From the NCBI GenBank assembly GCA_013339895.1, contig JABACO010000001.1:8784020-8848019 (forward strand): DNA of 64,000 nt, in the 5' to 3' direction. Every line of letters begins with the position of its first letter. Positions within the stretch are counted from its first letter, which is position 1. Below are positions 12,680 through 24,497 of the stretch, piece by piece. The DNA is from Ephydatia muelleri. Its lineage: Eukaryota; Porifera; Demospongiae; Spongillida; Spongillidae. The position numbers were made by a program, and so were the translations under genes. Below the pieces are notes generated by a model, which searched no databases, was not told the DNA's origin, and saw only the letters and a list, made by a program, of their open reading frames with translations.

Positions 12680-15217
12680 AGGAGCTAGAAGTGTGCATAA
12701 GGTACCGTTGAGAGCTCTTTGGTATCTTTGTTATTCAGGTCAAACAATTCATGAAAGTCTTTAAGAGCCAGAACCTAGATGGATTCCTTGTTGAAGGCCA
12801 GTGCTGCAGCCTTTGTTGAAATTGCAGGCACTAATAGCTGGAATTGAGGGGATAAAATCAGTCATGTTGAACACTTGAAGGCATTCTTTTATCACATTAC
12901 TAGTGATTGGAGTAAATGGGATATCAGTTGTTTTTTGTGGATATTGTTCATTTTTATAATGAAAAATTCAGATTGTTTAGCTCGCATGCCGGCTTTGTAG
13001 CTCCTGGTAGATTTAAAACAAGAGATTGTATTACAGTGTATTTATGCTTTTATAATTATAATGAACACGATGCCTATTAATGAACAGAGCTAGTAAACAA
13101 ATTCTGTTGGGAATCTTGCAGTGGGGTCATTAAAATGGACTGGGTCAAACGCCCATGGGGCAATTTCCCATCTGGAAGAGAATGTTGGTAACACGTATGC
13201 GAATGTACCTTGACAAGACGTACTGTCTGCCTCATTTAAAAACAGATATGCTTGCTCTTCTAAAATCAATTTCACGTCAAGAAGACAAAATAATTACAAG
13301 ATGGGACTAACATCTACTAACTTTGCGACGTGCAAACAAAATATCATTTCAATCTATTGTGGATTAACAATGCGCAAATAATGTTTTTAATCCCTCTATG
13401 AATTGATCCATAACTACTTTACTTTGATTGTCCTGAAGTAATGCTCTAATGTATTAGTGATTAACAATTGACATCTTGCTATTACCTATCTCAAATACTG
13501 CATTCGCTGCATAATCAGCACCAAACAACTCTCTATCATTTCTTGCAACCATTAATTATGTGCAGGTTAAGTAAAGATTTAGCTACTTCATGTACAATAC
13601 AATGTGACACATTATTCTACTACCTTTTGTACAATCTCACTTATAGATTCTTTCAACCCACAATTCTTCTGACATTGAAGGATATTGTGTCTGCAAACAA
13701 GGTTACTATATGTATTTCATTTTTTACTAACTAGAGGATTTACCTGTTTAGATATAACCTTATATGTCTAGATCCGTGAAGTACTATAATTAACGCTTTT
13801 TGTGTTGTTTGTTTTAAAAACATTTATCTCAATGCATCAGTATTAATATATATTGTTGGTGAAATTGTTTTAAGCTAATCTATCTTCTTTGGAACCACTG
13901 AGAATTGCAATTAGGCTAAAAATTGTTTTCAATGATGCCAGGAAGCAAATAAAAGTAGCTTTGATCCTTCTAGGCTGCTTAAGGTATTATACATATATGT
14001 ATTGTGCTGTACTTTAGGAGGTCAACATATGTACTTCTTCATGCACGTGCAAATAATTAATGGTGTCCTTACTGGCATGAATGCAGGCACAGCAGTTTTA
14101 TTATCGAGGTGTAAACTCTGCAATGTGAATTGTTCAAGCTAAGGTTTGTTTACAAACGTAACATTGCTGTTGATGTTTGTGATATTCCTGATAATTTATA
14201 CAGAAGGTAGTAGAATAATGAGTCACACGGTATTGTATGTGAAGTAGCTAAACCAAGTAGCTTTACGTAACCTGTACATAATTACTAATAGGGTGCTGAT
14301 TATGCGGCGAATGCACTATTTGAGATTGGAAATAGCAAGATGCCACAACATAAGAGCATTACTGCAGGACTATTATTGTACTTTTAAATTTAAAGTAGCT
14401 ATGGCTATGGATCAATCCATAGAGAGATTTAAAACATTACGTGTGCATTGTTCTGTCACATTTCACCCACAACAGATTGAAACAATATTTTGTTTACACA
14501 TGTTGCAAAGTTTGTGGAGGTTAGTCCCATCTCGTATTGTTCATGCTATAGGAATTATTTTGTTTCTTTTTGTCTTCACATTACATGGGCATTTGACCCA
14601 ATCCATTTTACGTTTCTTCACAGGGATGGATGCAATCGTTGCTATGGAATTTGACAAGGTGCCATTCATATCATTCCCAACAGTCGGCTTCAACTTGCGA
14701 AATGGAACCGAGGCAATGATATGTTATAGGAAACGATGGATTTGATTTCAAGAGTGCATTTCATTTGTTATCGAGTACGTTATTTTCTGCATTATAACAC
14801 TCAGTTCATTAAAAGGCATCATGTTTATTATAATTGTAAAAGCATAGATATACTGTAAAACAATCTTATTTTTTTAATCTACCAGGAGCTACAAAGCATG
14901 CAAGCAAAACAAAATCTGATTTTTTGTGTGTGATAAACAACATCCACAAAAATAAAACAACTGAGAGTGCATTTACTCCAATCACTAGCGGAACAGCAAT
15001 GTGATAAAAGAATGTCTTCAAGTGTTCAACATGACTGATTAAATCCCCTCAATTAGTGCCTGCAATTTCCGCAAAGGCTGCAGCACTGGTCTTCAACAAA
15101 GAATCTATCTAGGTTCTGGTTCTTAAAGACCTTCATGATTCCAAACTATTGTTTGACCTGAATAACAAAGATACCAAAGAGCTCTCAACGGTAACTTATG
15201 CACACTTCTAGCTCCTT

Positions 15218-15220
<3 letters not shown>

Positions 15221-15269
<49 letters not shown>

Positions 15270-15297
15270 ACACACACACACACACATGCACACACAC
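15221..15297. repeat. (CA)n microsatellite
   Basis: CA repeat in the right arm of the inverted repeat, the partner of the TG run at 12582-12676. Confidence 0.85.
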
Positions 15298-16470
15298 AGA
15301 AGCTGGGTACATGACATGTACCATTCAATTTTTAAAAAATCCAAAACCAAAAGGTGCAGATACATGTACAAAGAGATCAACTTAGATCAGTTGGATTGCT
15401 CTATTGATGAGAGGTAAAAACTATCAATTTAACCGAATAGCACACCTTATAAACAAACACTCCCAATGACAACACACACACTTCACAGACATACACACAC
15501 ATGCATATGCAAAGAGATTGTGATAACCTGATCAGTGGACTGAGCACACACACACATACATACACACGCACGCACACTTGCACATACAAAGAAAATGATA
15601 ACTGGAGAAGTGACCAGTCTGTTGTTTGGATGGTAGGTCTAAACATTCCAATGGCACCGCTAACATACACTCTTTCCAGGGCTATTGCCGCCAGTACGGT
15701 TGCACAGTTTTAACTGGACCACTTTTCTCACCAGTGTCTCGATTTTTACAGGTACTGATTGGCCTTCAACAGATCCAGCAACTTGGGCTTCATTTTTCTG
15801 TGCTGCTTCGTCCCTCTTTGGCCGCTAACATACACTCTTTCCAGGGCTATTGCCGCCAGTACGGTTGCACAGTTTTAACTGGACCACTTTTCTCACCAGT
15901 GTCTCGATAAATCCGGCTGTACCCGTCACCACAACCTGGTGAGATCCTTCGATATCAATGGTAGCTGCGAGAAATAAAGCCCGGTATCAGAAGGAGATGG
16001 CAGCACAGAGCTGGATTGGAAATATGGGAAAAGGGGGGTGGTCTTTCCTTACCAGAAATAGCATTCTTTAGCGCAAAAAAAGGACAGTACTAGTAACCGT
16101 AGCAGAAACTTATGTTTCATAATTAAAACAATCCATGCTGGTATCGATGGTCTGAAAGTAGACACGCAAGTTCTAAAACTGTTGCGTATTCTCTTTGTAC
16201 AGCACTATAAACATACCTTGGTAATATTTTTAAAAATTCGATTAATATTATTTGGCAAAGTTAGAATGAATTAATAACATACGTCGGATATGCGAAATTG
16301 CGCGCAGCACAGGCTGTGGTCAGATATGTATAAATGGATATGTGGTAAGTCAGAAATTCCCGCAGCACGCACGAGGAATGAAGCGCACAACGTTGTGGTC
16401 TTGTGGTGTTGCGGTGTTTCTACAGAGGACGTTGCGATAATTTTGGCATGAATAACATTCCATACTCGCG

Positions 16471-17540
16471 AGGGACCACTCGTAACTCGCGGGTAAGCAC
16501 ATGCGAGTTACACGCGTGTTTTTTTTTTTTCAACTTACTCGTGGGCGGTACTGTAATGTCTTTGGCGGTCCAGGGTTGTACTTCTACAATTAAGGGGTTA
16601 ACCCCTAATAGTAAACGCTTGAATTACTAGCAACTAAACTATCAGTGGAAGATTACCAATTGCCATGTTTGTTTATCTACCTTTGCCTAAGAGATGTACT
16701 GTATTTCATAATACAAATATCTCTTAGTGCAACATTTTATCAGCGATAATGTATCTCAAAATACCGCGCGTGCGTATATTAACTCTGGTTAGCACAAAAA
16801 TTTGATTTAACCATTCATAAAAGTTGCGTATTCTCGAGTGGTAAGTGCCAAATAAGTTGACTGTTTGCTCTTACAATCGGTATAATTTTTAAATTCATAT
16901 TACGAAAATGAACCATGAATTTCGACATCAAATATGCCCCTAATTTTCGGGGTTAATCCCGTGACGGACCGCAATACAAAGGTCGGGTCCATGTAATGTT
17001 ACGGGCACGGCGGTTTGCTCTCATTGAACGCGTGGAAAGTAGGCCCTCCCCCCCTGAAATGATTTACGTGCCCCATAGCAACGAACCTGACAACCGATGT
17101 CCTTTAGAACCAGCTATGCTACTAAGTTCGTAAAACGCATTAACACTTAAAAGCCATACTAGAAGCAATAAACACCTCTGACCGTTATTTTAAACATAAA
17201 TCACGTGGCCTGACGTTGTTAACTGTCGGCACTGTCGCTTCGAAAGCACAAATGGTGATCGCCGACCTCGTGTGTTCAAACAAAGATAACGACGCTCAGG
17301 AACCGAGATAGAACAGACCCAAACTATCACGGTACAGTGAATAGAATGCTCTATCTGTTTTTGGTACAAGCTAACGGTGACGCATTTTCTGAAGTAGTTT
17401 TCAAGCCTTTAGAAAATCCGCCATTTTGGCGTCTTTTGGAGGTTGGAATTGTTGCAAGTATTTAACAGAATATATGTCATCTCACGTTTCTCCTGGTATT
17501 AAATACTAGCAGCTATCAGTTTTGCTTCAATGCTTAATAG
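16471..17540. other. Inverted copy of the 903 terminus, then no gene
   Basis: 16470-16556 contains ACTCGCG words and the inverted CAGTACCGCCCACGAGTAAG terminus. 16560-16985 is bounded by weakly inverted GCGGTCC..GGGGTTAACCCC-type words that could mark another small element. No coding sequence was seen in the rest. Confidence 0.45.
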
Positions 17541-17559
17541 ATGTTCTTTAACTGTGCAC

Positions 17560-18650
17560 AGCAAATTGGAGCAAATACCAAGCCAAGTCTATTAAACTTG
17601 GCATGAATCAATTCAGCCCCCTGTTCTCCCAAAAGGCCAAATCCAATATGGTAGGTATATGCCTACTTCATGATCCTCCATGAGATGCATTTTAATGAGG
17701 ACTATTGCTTCAGGATATGGTAAAAGGCCATGAACTTTGAATAGCCTTGGAATCCACCTTCACTGGCTGATATAAACTCTTCATGCCAGGTAAGCTGCCA
17801 GCACTGCAACCGAAGTAAGAGTATTTGTATTCACTCTTACCTTTCATTTTCATTTAAGAAGTGGACAACCTGATCGACCAGATGGGGAATGTAAACTAAA
17901 GGAGCTCCTTTGATTTCATTTCCACCTGAAGGAAGTGGAAATGTAAAGGGGGCATCTTTCCCTTTCCTTTGAGGTTATCCCCACAATGTGACTGGAGATG
18001 CGACAAATCCTTTCCTCACCAGCCAGATGAATCCCTGATGATTTCAGCCACCTGAAATCAGTGTTACCTTTGTTGCATTGCATTATGATATCATATCATC
18101 TTAGAAGTCTAAATTTATTCCAAGGTATAGCAAGACCAGCCTTTATTGCCAATACCTGAGCTGGACCAATCTCAATGGATGATGAGATTCTTGCAGTTAG
18201 CCAACAAACATTGTCGCTCTTCATCACTGAGGGTGAGAACTTCTGTTTGGATGAGGGCAGATGCTTCTCCACTGACAATACTTTGTATTCTCTGCATTTC
18301 AGAGCATCTGGTACTTGAGCAGATGGCTGTGATTTGTTGGTTGGCTTTGTGACTTGCATGAATGTCATTGGCTAAGGTGAGGTAGATATTATGTAACCTC
18401 AGTACCAGTCAAAACACTTCCTTAACTGCTCCTCCTGTAGCAAGCTATGCACTCTGTGAGGCACTTGGTGCATACCAGTGAACTGCACGCATCAATTCAA
18501 GTGGCTGTGAAAGAACTTTGGAACACAGTGCACACTTCAGCTTCTTTAAGATCAACAAGTTGTTCACGTTGCCAAAGTTGGACTAGGCTCATGCAATAAA
18601 GCTGGTGGAGAGGCAACCTTCTGAAAATGAGCTATTAGTAGTGTACTAGT
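17560..18650 (-). pseudogene. Decayed gene remnant with a C-x2-C zinc-ligand motif
   Basis: Read on the minus strand, several stretches look coding but lie in different frames with stops between them. Near 18520-18590 there is a KCALCSKVLSQPLEL phrase, a CxxC motif of RING/zinc-finger type. Near 18160-18300 comes a block ending IGPAQVLAIKAGLAIPWNK. Near 17860-17910 there is GAPLVYIPHLVDQVV. These resemble blocks of a family of large uncharacterised metazoan proteins that I recall from cnidarian and sponge genomes, but I cannot name it. Only a 90-codon frame (18096-18368) stays open. It lies just downstream, on the same strand, of the truncated CACTA transposase, on the other side of the hAT insertion, and may be a second gene of that element or unrelated debris. 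Confidence 0.4.
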
Positions 18651-18653
18651 GCC

Positions 18654-21600
18654 TAGGGTGTGTAACCGGTTTTTAGGTTTTGTAGGTTAACCGGTTATTC
18701 GCGATTACCTATTCGGTCGACTATGCACTTAGTAGAGTAGCTGGTTACCGATTTCAGACTTTCCTGTAGTCGAAAAAACCGATTCTGTTTTTCTTAGTCG
18801 CGATTAGTCGATATTCGTTTCCTTCATATGCAGAAAATCGGTAGGAAATCGATTACCTTTTTATGCTGGCACCCTACGCTTTTCCCAGATATACGGCAAT
18901 AGTTTAATAACTATGTCTGTTGACGTAATCAAATCAACATTGTCAAAATACTGTCCGGGCCCTGTGCATGTTTTCATGCGCATGCATGGATGCACGCGCA
19001 CGGCACAATAGAATATAGCTCGATCAGAACTTTTTATATACCCGCACGCTCGCGCTAGACCATTCCATTCTCTGCAGTGTGCATTTAAGATCACAAGTTA
19101 ACAAAGTGTTGATACAAGCAAATAAGCACTAAACTGTTCATTAGCAATTTCCTACATTTGAAAGCCTTCATACATTGAAGGGGCATAGTTGTAGGATGCA
19201 AATAAGGCAAAGCTTAACGTTTCCTCCTTCATGGCTTTAGCTAAATCACCATGTGCGAGGCTTGCCTTGCTAAACAGACATTCCACCCCAGCTGAAGTTG
19301 CAGGAACTGCAAGATACTGCCTTGCCATCAGTTGCAGCTTAGGCCAAGTGCTTTTTGTTTTCCACCACATCAAGATATCAGTTTCCTTTGCCTCATCAGG
19401 ACACACCAGGTACGCTTCCAGTTCATCTTCTGCCATGTATTTTTCAGTATCAGTGCTGTCAGTAGCTTCAGCTTCAGCTTCATCTTCAGAAAAAAAGGCA
19501 CTCAAACAATCCACCGGCACTTTGGAAGTCGAAATAATGGGAGGAATAGCCACACTGCCAACTCCTTTCCATATACGCCACTCCGCACGTAGAAGCCTCA
19601 AAGCACAAACCCTTCCTCCGTGTAAAAGGAAATCAAAGGACTTAAATCTTGGATCAAGGAGAGTAGAAATCACTAATAAGCGCCTTACATCTGGGCTCAA
19701 GTTATCCACCCATCTGTCTCGGAGATCTGCAATAAATGCTGCCCGAGCAAATTGCACATTTGGTGTGAAGTCATCAAATGTATCTCTTTTGTCCCAGGGC
19801 TTGCTCAGATAGGGCTTTGCAGCATGGTGAATGACATGGGTGATCATGGGGAGGACAAGTGGCAAGGTGGGGTACTTGGTACTTCTATGAGGTTTGTCAT
19901 TTTTGCAGATGGGTCTAGGACAGCTACTGTTTGTTGTATTGCTTGCCAGTCATCATAGTCTAGCTTGTGCTCTTTGTATCCTTCACCCCCCCAGTTTGTC
20001 ATGTCAAACATCTGTACTGTCTGCTGGTGCATCCTATACCAGTTGAGAGCATCATGAGTGAAATGCCAGCGGGTTGCATTCCCTGTACTAGGTGGTTTGT
20101 GTGTACTAGTGCCTGGATTACTGTTGGTCACTTGGATCTTCAGCATCTCTGCCATGGCTAATGGAGAGCGATGGAAGAAACTAGTGATAGCCTTTGTCCT
20201 GCCAATGGTTTCCTTCACACCAGGTGATTCAGTATACACCAGGACAGAACGCTCCAAGGTATGTGCTGAGCAGAAAAGGCCCTTTAGGACTTCCAGAGCC
20301 TTTTTCATATTGGAACCATTGTCACACACTCTAGCAAAAACGCTATCCAATGTGGTGTCTAGGGATTTCATCAATGCCTCTGTTTCTTTGCGTATGTTCT
20401 CACCAGTGTGGCGCATACCATGAAACGGTACACATCCTGCCATTTCTTCATGCATAACCCACTCTTTGTCAATCCAATACAGGAAAACACCGAGCAGGGC
20501 ACAATCAGTTCCATCAGACCACAAGTCTGCAGCAAGTGCCAACTGGAGACCATCATGCACCAAATCACTTATCTGTTGCTTTAAACATTTTGTACCAACA
20601 GCAACCATCTGCAGCAAGTGCTTCTGGATCTCATGGTGACTGCAACCATCAAAGCGTCCACCACTAAGTTCGAGGAAGACATCTCGCAGTTCTGTGTCAC
20701 GCTCTACTAAGGTTAAAGGGCGGTTTCGCTTAACAAGCCAGTATGCAATCTTCCGACACAGTAGGTGTCGCCTCTCTGGTGTCCATTTTGCCATGTTCCC
20801 CATAAGAAGTGTATTTTTGTCAGTGTCTACTTTCAATGTGTTTGTCTGGCTTTTCATTTCATGCTCAAGGACATATTTGCTGTGCCTTGTTCGGAGATGG
20901 GTTGCCATATTAGTTGTACCTCCACAATAAACCAATACAGTGTCACATTTTGCACCATTGTCCAAGGATAGCAGACAGTTGTACCGAGGTTTGTCAGCCT
21001 TCTGTTTATCATCGCAAGGAGGGAGATAGTAAAAAGCTTGCCAGACCCATGAAGTTTTACGTTTAATAGTCTCAGGTTCTCCAGACTTAGAACGAGATCC
21101 CCCAGGTACATCATTATCAGCAGGTTGAGATGATTGCTGCTCTGCACATTCACGTCTCTTAGCTCGTTTTGCTGCATGTTCTTCCTCAGATCGCTTGGCT
21201 GCCGCATTACGCTCCTCAACGAAACGCGCTATGTACTCCTCTGCACCAGCTAAGTGTTCTATTGGTTCCCAGGTGTCATCTTCAGGCCCGAATCCTTCCC
21301 AGCGCACCAAATACTTAGGCACACCTTTTTCCTGTCGTTCGGCGATGATATCCTGAACGTTATACAACTCCTGGTTGGCAGCTTTGTCGTAAGCGTGAAG
21401 CGGCGTTCGCTGAATTCCACCAGGTTTGCCATGAGGTTTCACAGGCTTTTTTGGCTCTGATACTTGTCGCTTTTTCGAATTCTTCGGGGGCATGCTGTGG
21501 AACGGGCAAGTGTGATTGTAATAATTTCAAGTTGACGTTATCTGTTATGAGGCAAGAGGATTCATGGCGGATGCTGTTGAGCCATACAATATTGCGTTAT

Positions 21601-21898
21601 GTTTGTCGTAGAGTGCGATGCTTTGATTTGCGCCTTATGTACATCTTCCCAATAAACTAAAATGAATAGCATCTATAATAATATGGGCTGAGTATCACGT
21701 GCTAATATTAAATTAAAATCGGATAAACCTGAAAAACCTAGGTAATCGCTGGCAAATTAATGATGCATAAATCGCCAAAATCGATTGCATGTTTCTAATA
21801 ACCGATTTGCAAGTTGCTATAAACCTGAAAAATCGATTAGACTTTTTTTCATAGTCGAATAATCGATTTTAATTTTTTTTAAAAGGTTACACACCCTA
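18654..21898 (-). mobile_element. hAT DNA transposon with chromodomain transposase
   Basis: A perfect 14-bp terminal inverted repeat, TAGGGTGTGTAACC, occurs at 18654-18667 and inverted at 21885-21898. Both ends carry subterminal words around CGATTAGTCGA/AATCGAT, a common hAT arrangement. The element contains one transposase gene on the minus strand. The expected 8-bp target duplication is not intact: the flanking octamers TAGTGCCT and TTATGCTA agree at only 4 of 8 positions, so the flanks may have drifted or been rearranged. The right end lies inside the CACTA transposase reading frame, whose last residues and stop now come from hAT sequence. Confidence 0.85.
19152..21493 (-). pseudogene. Chromodomain-BED zinc-finger-hAT transposase, one frameshift
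   Basis: The reading starts at an ATG at 21493 and runs 549 codons, then shifts frame within 19844-19865 and continues 237 codons to 19152. Residues ~43-95 form a chromodomain (aromatic YNVQDI, YLVRWEGF, DDTWEP), a module that binds methylated histone H3 tails. Residues ~145-215 form a BED-type zinc finger with C…C and H-x4-H ligands (THLRTRH). The middle carries the RNase H-like catalytic fold expected of hAT, with LAADLWSDG as the likely first acidic block. The end has the hAT dimerisation region (ARQYLAVPATSAGVECLFS). One indel breaks an otherwise clean gene, so it is either a young copy or has a sequencing error. The chromodomain could direct insertion to marked chromatin (inference). Confidence 0.85.
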
Positions 21899-24442
21899 TT
21901 ATGCTATGTGAGTGATTTCCTTTTGCTTTTACAGACAAAGGTATTTCACCGAAAGCATTAGCCTCATGAAAAACATCATGACTCATGTTGACATGAGTAA
22001 TCTTTGATGTTGGATATAATGTCATGTACACATTCCTAAGCCACTCAACTTCATGTAACAATAACAGTTTTTCACATTTTTTTGACACAGCTTCACACAG
22101 AAAACAATTTGTTGCATTAATTTCTTCAATTGGGCATGGTGAAAATCTGGAATGCGTGTTCAACAGGTTAGGATCAGCACTTGTCTGCTGAATCGATCCT
22201 TTGTAGGATGTTTCATCATTAATATCACCAAACCATTCAAAGCAAGGCTGTTCTGATGACAATTTAATCATGACCACTGAATCCTGGTAGTTTAAAAATT
22301 TAGTCATTATCTGAAGTTCTGGACACATCCAGTTCTTGTTGAAAATTTCAAATATGCCATTGTAGCGCTCAAAGGGAAAACACCAAAAAGAATGAACTGG
22401 TCCATAGTCAAATAAACATTGCAAATGAAGGTGCATATTTGGTGTACATTTACTTTTACCATACAGCTGCTCGTAGCATTTACAGAACTGAGTTAATTTG
22501 CAATCTCCCTCCATGATATCATCAATGTTAATAATAGGCTTGAGAATGAAAGAGCATGCTTCAACAAACAACGACCAACATTCTAATTGTTCTTGTGATA
22601 AAATAGATAAGAGTGCAGGTATAGAATAGATTAGCACCCAATTCTTCCACTGATCAGCTGTTAGAGAAGATACTTGAGACTCTACTTTGTGTGGAATGCG
22701 GCCAATGTTTAATGGGACCCTAATTCTGTCAACTGTGTCCTGCATATTTTGGTAGTCTGATTTAGATATAAGAGATTCATCTTTCCAAACAGACATCATG
22801 TACTTAGCATAGAAGATTGTGCATTGGATCTACTACATGGTAACGAACAAGATCAAAATACGGTAGTCGTACTAGTTCTGAGTACCTGACTCCCCATGCT
22901 TTTTGTATTGCCTTTCTTTCCAAAACCAGTTTCTTTTGCTTAATCTGATTCAAAACATGCATATGAGAGGCATGATCTCTTGCAATCCACGAGGCATTGT
23001 CAAAACCTGAATAATCAGGCTTTGAATTAAACTGATCAGTTACAAATTCTTTCAAACATTTTGAGCAACCTCGTCTAGCATTGAGAAAAAAAACCACATA
23101 ATTTACGAGTTGCTGGAATATCAGCAGAAATTTATGTTAGCATGCATCGGACTGATGTAATTCCAAATGCAGACTGTGACTTGATAAAAACGCCATGCCA
23201 GAGTTCTAACATTTCATCAATAAGAGGCTTCAAAAATGAGTTAACTGTGAGCTGTGGTTCATTAGGACCTGGAATACACCCCACAATAATGATATTCTCA
23301 AGATTATATCTTTTGTGTCGTGGCAGATTTTGAATGACTAAGTAAAGCATTCCTACACTATAGTTGACATGTTTATATATCCTAAAGCAATCTATGTTTA
23401 GTCGTAATGCAAGGCTGAATGGTGTTGACAAAAATTGCCCAGGGCTGGACAGCTCTTTCCAAACATTGCCATCATACACATCTGATAATACATTTTCTTC
23501 AGACAATCGAGTTCTCCATTGTTCAATGTCTGTGATAAAATCTTTTTTTTTAAATAATCGAGACAATGACTGCTTAAGTGAGTTGTAAATGTAAATCTTC
23601 TTTGGGACAAATTTGTACTTTTTTCCACATTTAACTTTCCAAAGAAGCTCTGCCCCACAAGTTTTGCTAGTGTATTCCGACTTGACAGTGCAAATTACAT
23701 TTGCCGAGGTACTACTAGGGATCCTGTGGCAGGCTGAGCATTTAGGGCACACAGCAAATTTATCAAACTCTTTTTTATAGTGTCCAAACATTTTTCTCAG
23801 TTTGCATATGTTATTAGGGAGCTGTACTAATAGGAAATTGATTTTTTCATTGTTTACACACTGTGCAATTATTTTTATTATTGAATGGAAAACAACTAAA
23901 ATAAACTCAATGCCTCTATCTGATACCTTGTACATTAGTTGAAAGAAAATCAAACTCATTGCTAATGGCTGAAGCACAAGGGAACTTAAAGATGGCTCGG
24001 TTTTGTCTACATGCGCATCCTCAACTTGATAGTTAGAAACTGAAAGTTTAATACTGCTAGACAATGGTGTAGGTGTACTTACACAGCCACCTTCTTCTTG
24101 TGGAAAAGGTTCTTGCTCTATGATATCAATCTCATCCACAACCTGTAATTCGTCGTCTTCCTCTGGGTTCTTCAAACTTGATACTGCATCAGAACCCTCA
24201 ACATTCCTTTTGTAAGCATCTTCGAAGTCCTCATCTGAATCCCGCTGATCTTCATTTTGAGCACTGGTGTCTTGCATATCTTCTACTTCATCAGTACCGT
24301 CAGGATCTTGCGGAGAAGCAGCTTCCTTAGGAAAACGCGAATTCAATGGTCTACAATACAAAGGGTTAGAATGGCGTTTGTATTGAGAATAGCTCAGATT
24401 TTCTTGGCATTTAGGACATCGAATTCTGTTGCGCATAGACAT
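21899..24442 (-). pseudogene. CACTA/EnSpm (tnp2-type) transposase, broken
   Basis: Three consecutive minus-strand frames (24607-23132, 23097-22804, 22799-21879) give one tnp2-family protein. The likely start is the ATG at 24442, followed by a Cys/His zinc knuckle (CPKCQENLSYSQYKRH…YC) and an acidic Asp/Glu-rich region. Diagnostic blocks follow in order: NYSVGMLYLVIQNLPRHKRY, GCIPGPNEPQLTVNSFLKPL, DIPATRKLCGFF, RRGCSKCLKEF, DPMHNLL, QWKNWVLIYSIPALL and YGPVHSFWCFPFERYNG. A TAA stop after MLT (~23132), a frameshift in a T8 run (~23085), and a small deletion/frameshift after HNLL (~22804) break it. The hAT at 18654-21898 cut off its C-terminus. Transposases of this family cut and paste elements whose ends read CACTA. 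I could not locate the CACTA termini. Confidence 0.85.
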
Positions 24443-24497
24443 TTTGAATTGGGTAATAACTTTTAAAATTTCATGCCACGCACGTGCTTCACGCGAA

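Larger units (their letters stand above)
10560..16470. mobile_element. Giant inverted repeat, ~6 kb
   Basis: 10560-11128 reappears inverted at 15905-16470, and 12050-12560 inverted at 15330-15735. More diverged homology continues inwards (12650-13020 with 14880-15215; 13136-13165 with 14580-14610), leaving ~1 kb of unpaired centre. The right arm lacks the counterpart of 11129-12134. Its junction falls at ATCGA, which occurs at both left-arm breakpoints, so a microhomology deletion is likely. An 86-bp piece, including CTAACATACACTCTTTCCAG, is duplicated in tandem in the right arm (about 15657-15740 and 15826-15909). No transposase was recognised. A 150-residue plus frame in the centre (14293-14745) has no known motif. 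Confidence 0.75.

Noticed and set aside
14293..14745. 150-residue plus frame in the centre of the giant inverted repeat
   Set aside because: No motif, hydrophobic and Arg-rich by composition, overlapping diverged inverted-repeat sequence. Not annotated as a gene.
16560..16985. Possible small element with GCGGTCC…GGGGTTAACCCC ends
   Set aside because: The inverted match is too imperfect and no target duplication was seen. Mentioned only in passing.
19231..20423. Plus-strand frames up to 193 residues
   Set aside because: They are antisense to the chromodomain-hAT transposase, whose minus-strand reading has clear domains.
18646..21906. 8-bp target duplication for the chromodomain-hAT
   Set aside because: Candidate octamers TAGTGCCT and TTATGCTA match at only 4 of 8 positions. 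Not claimed.
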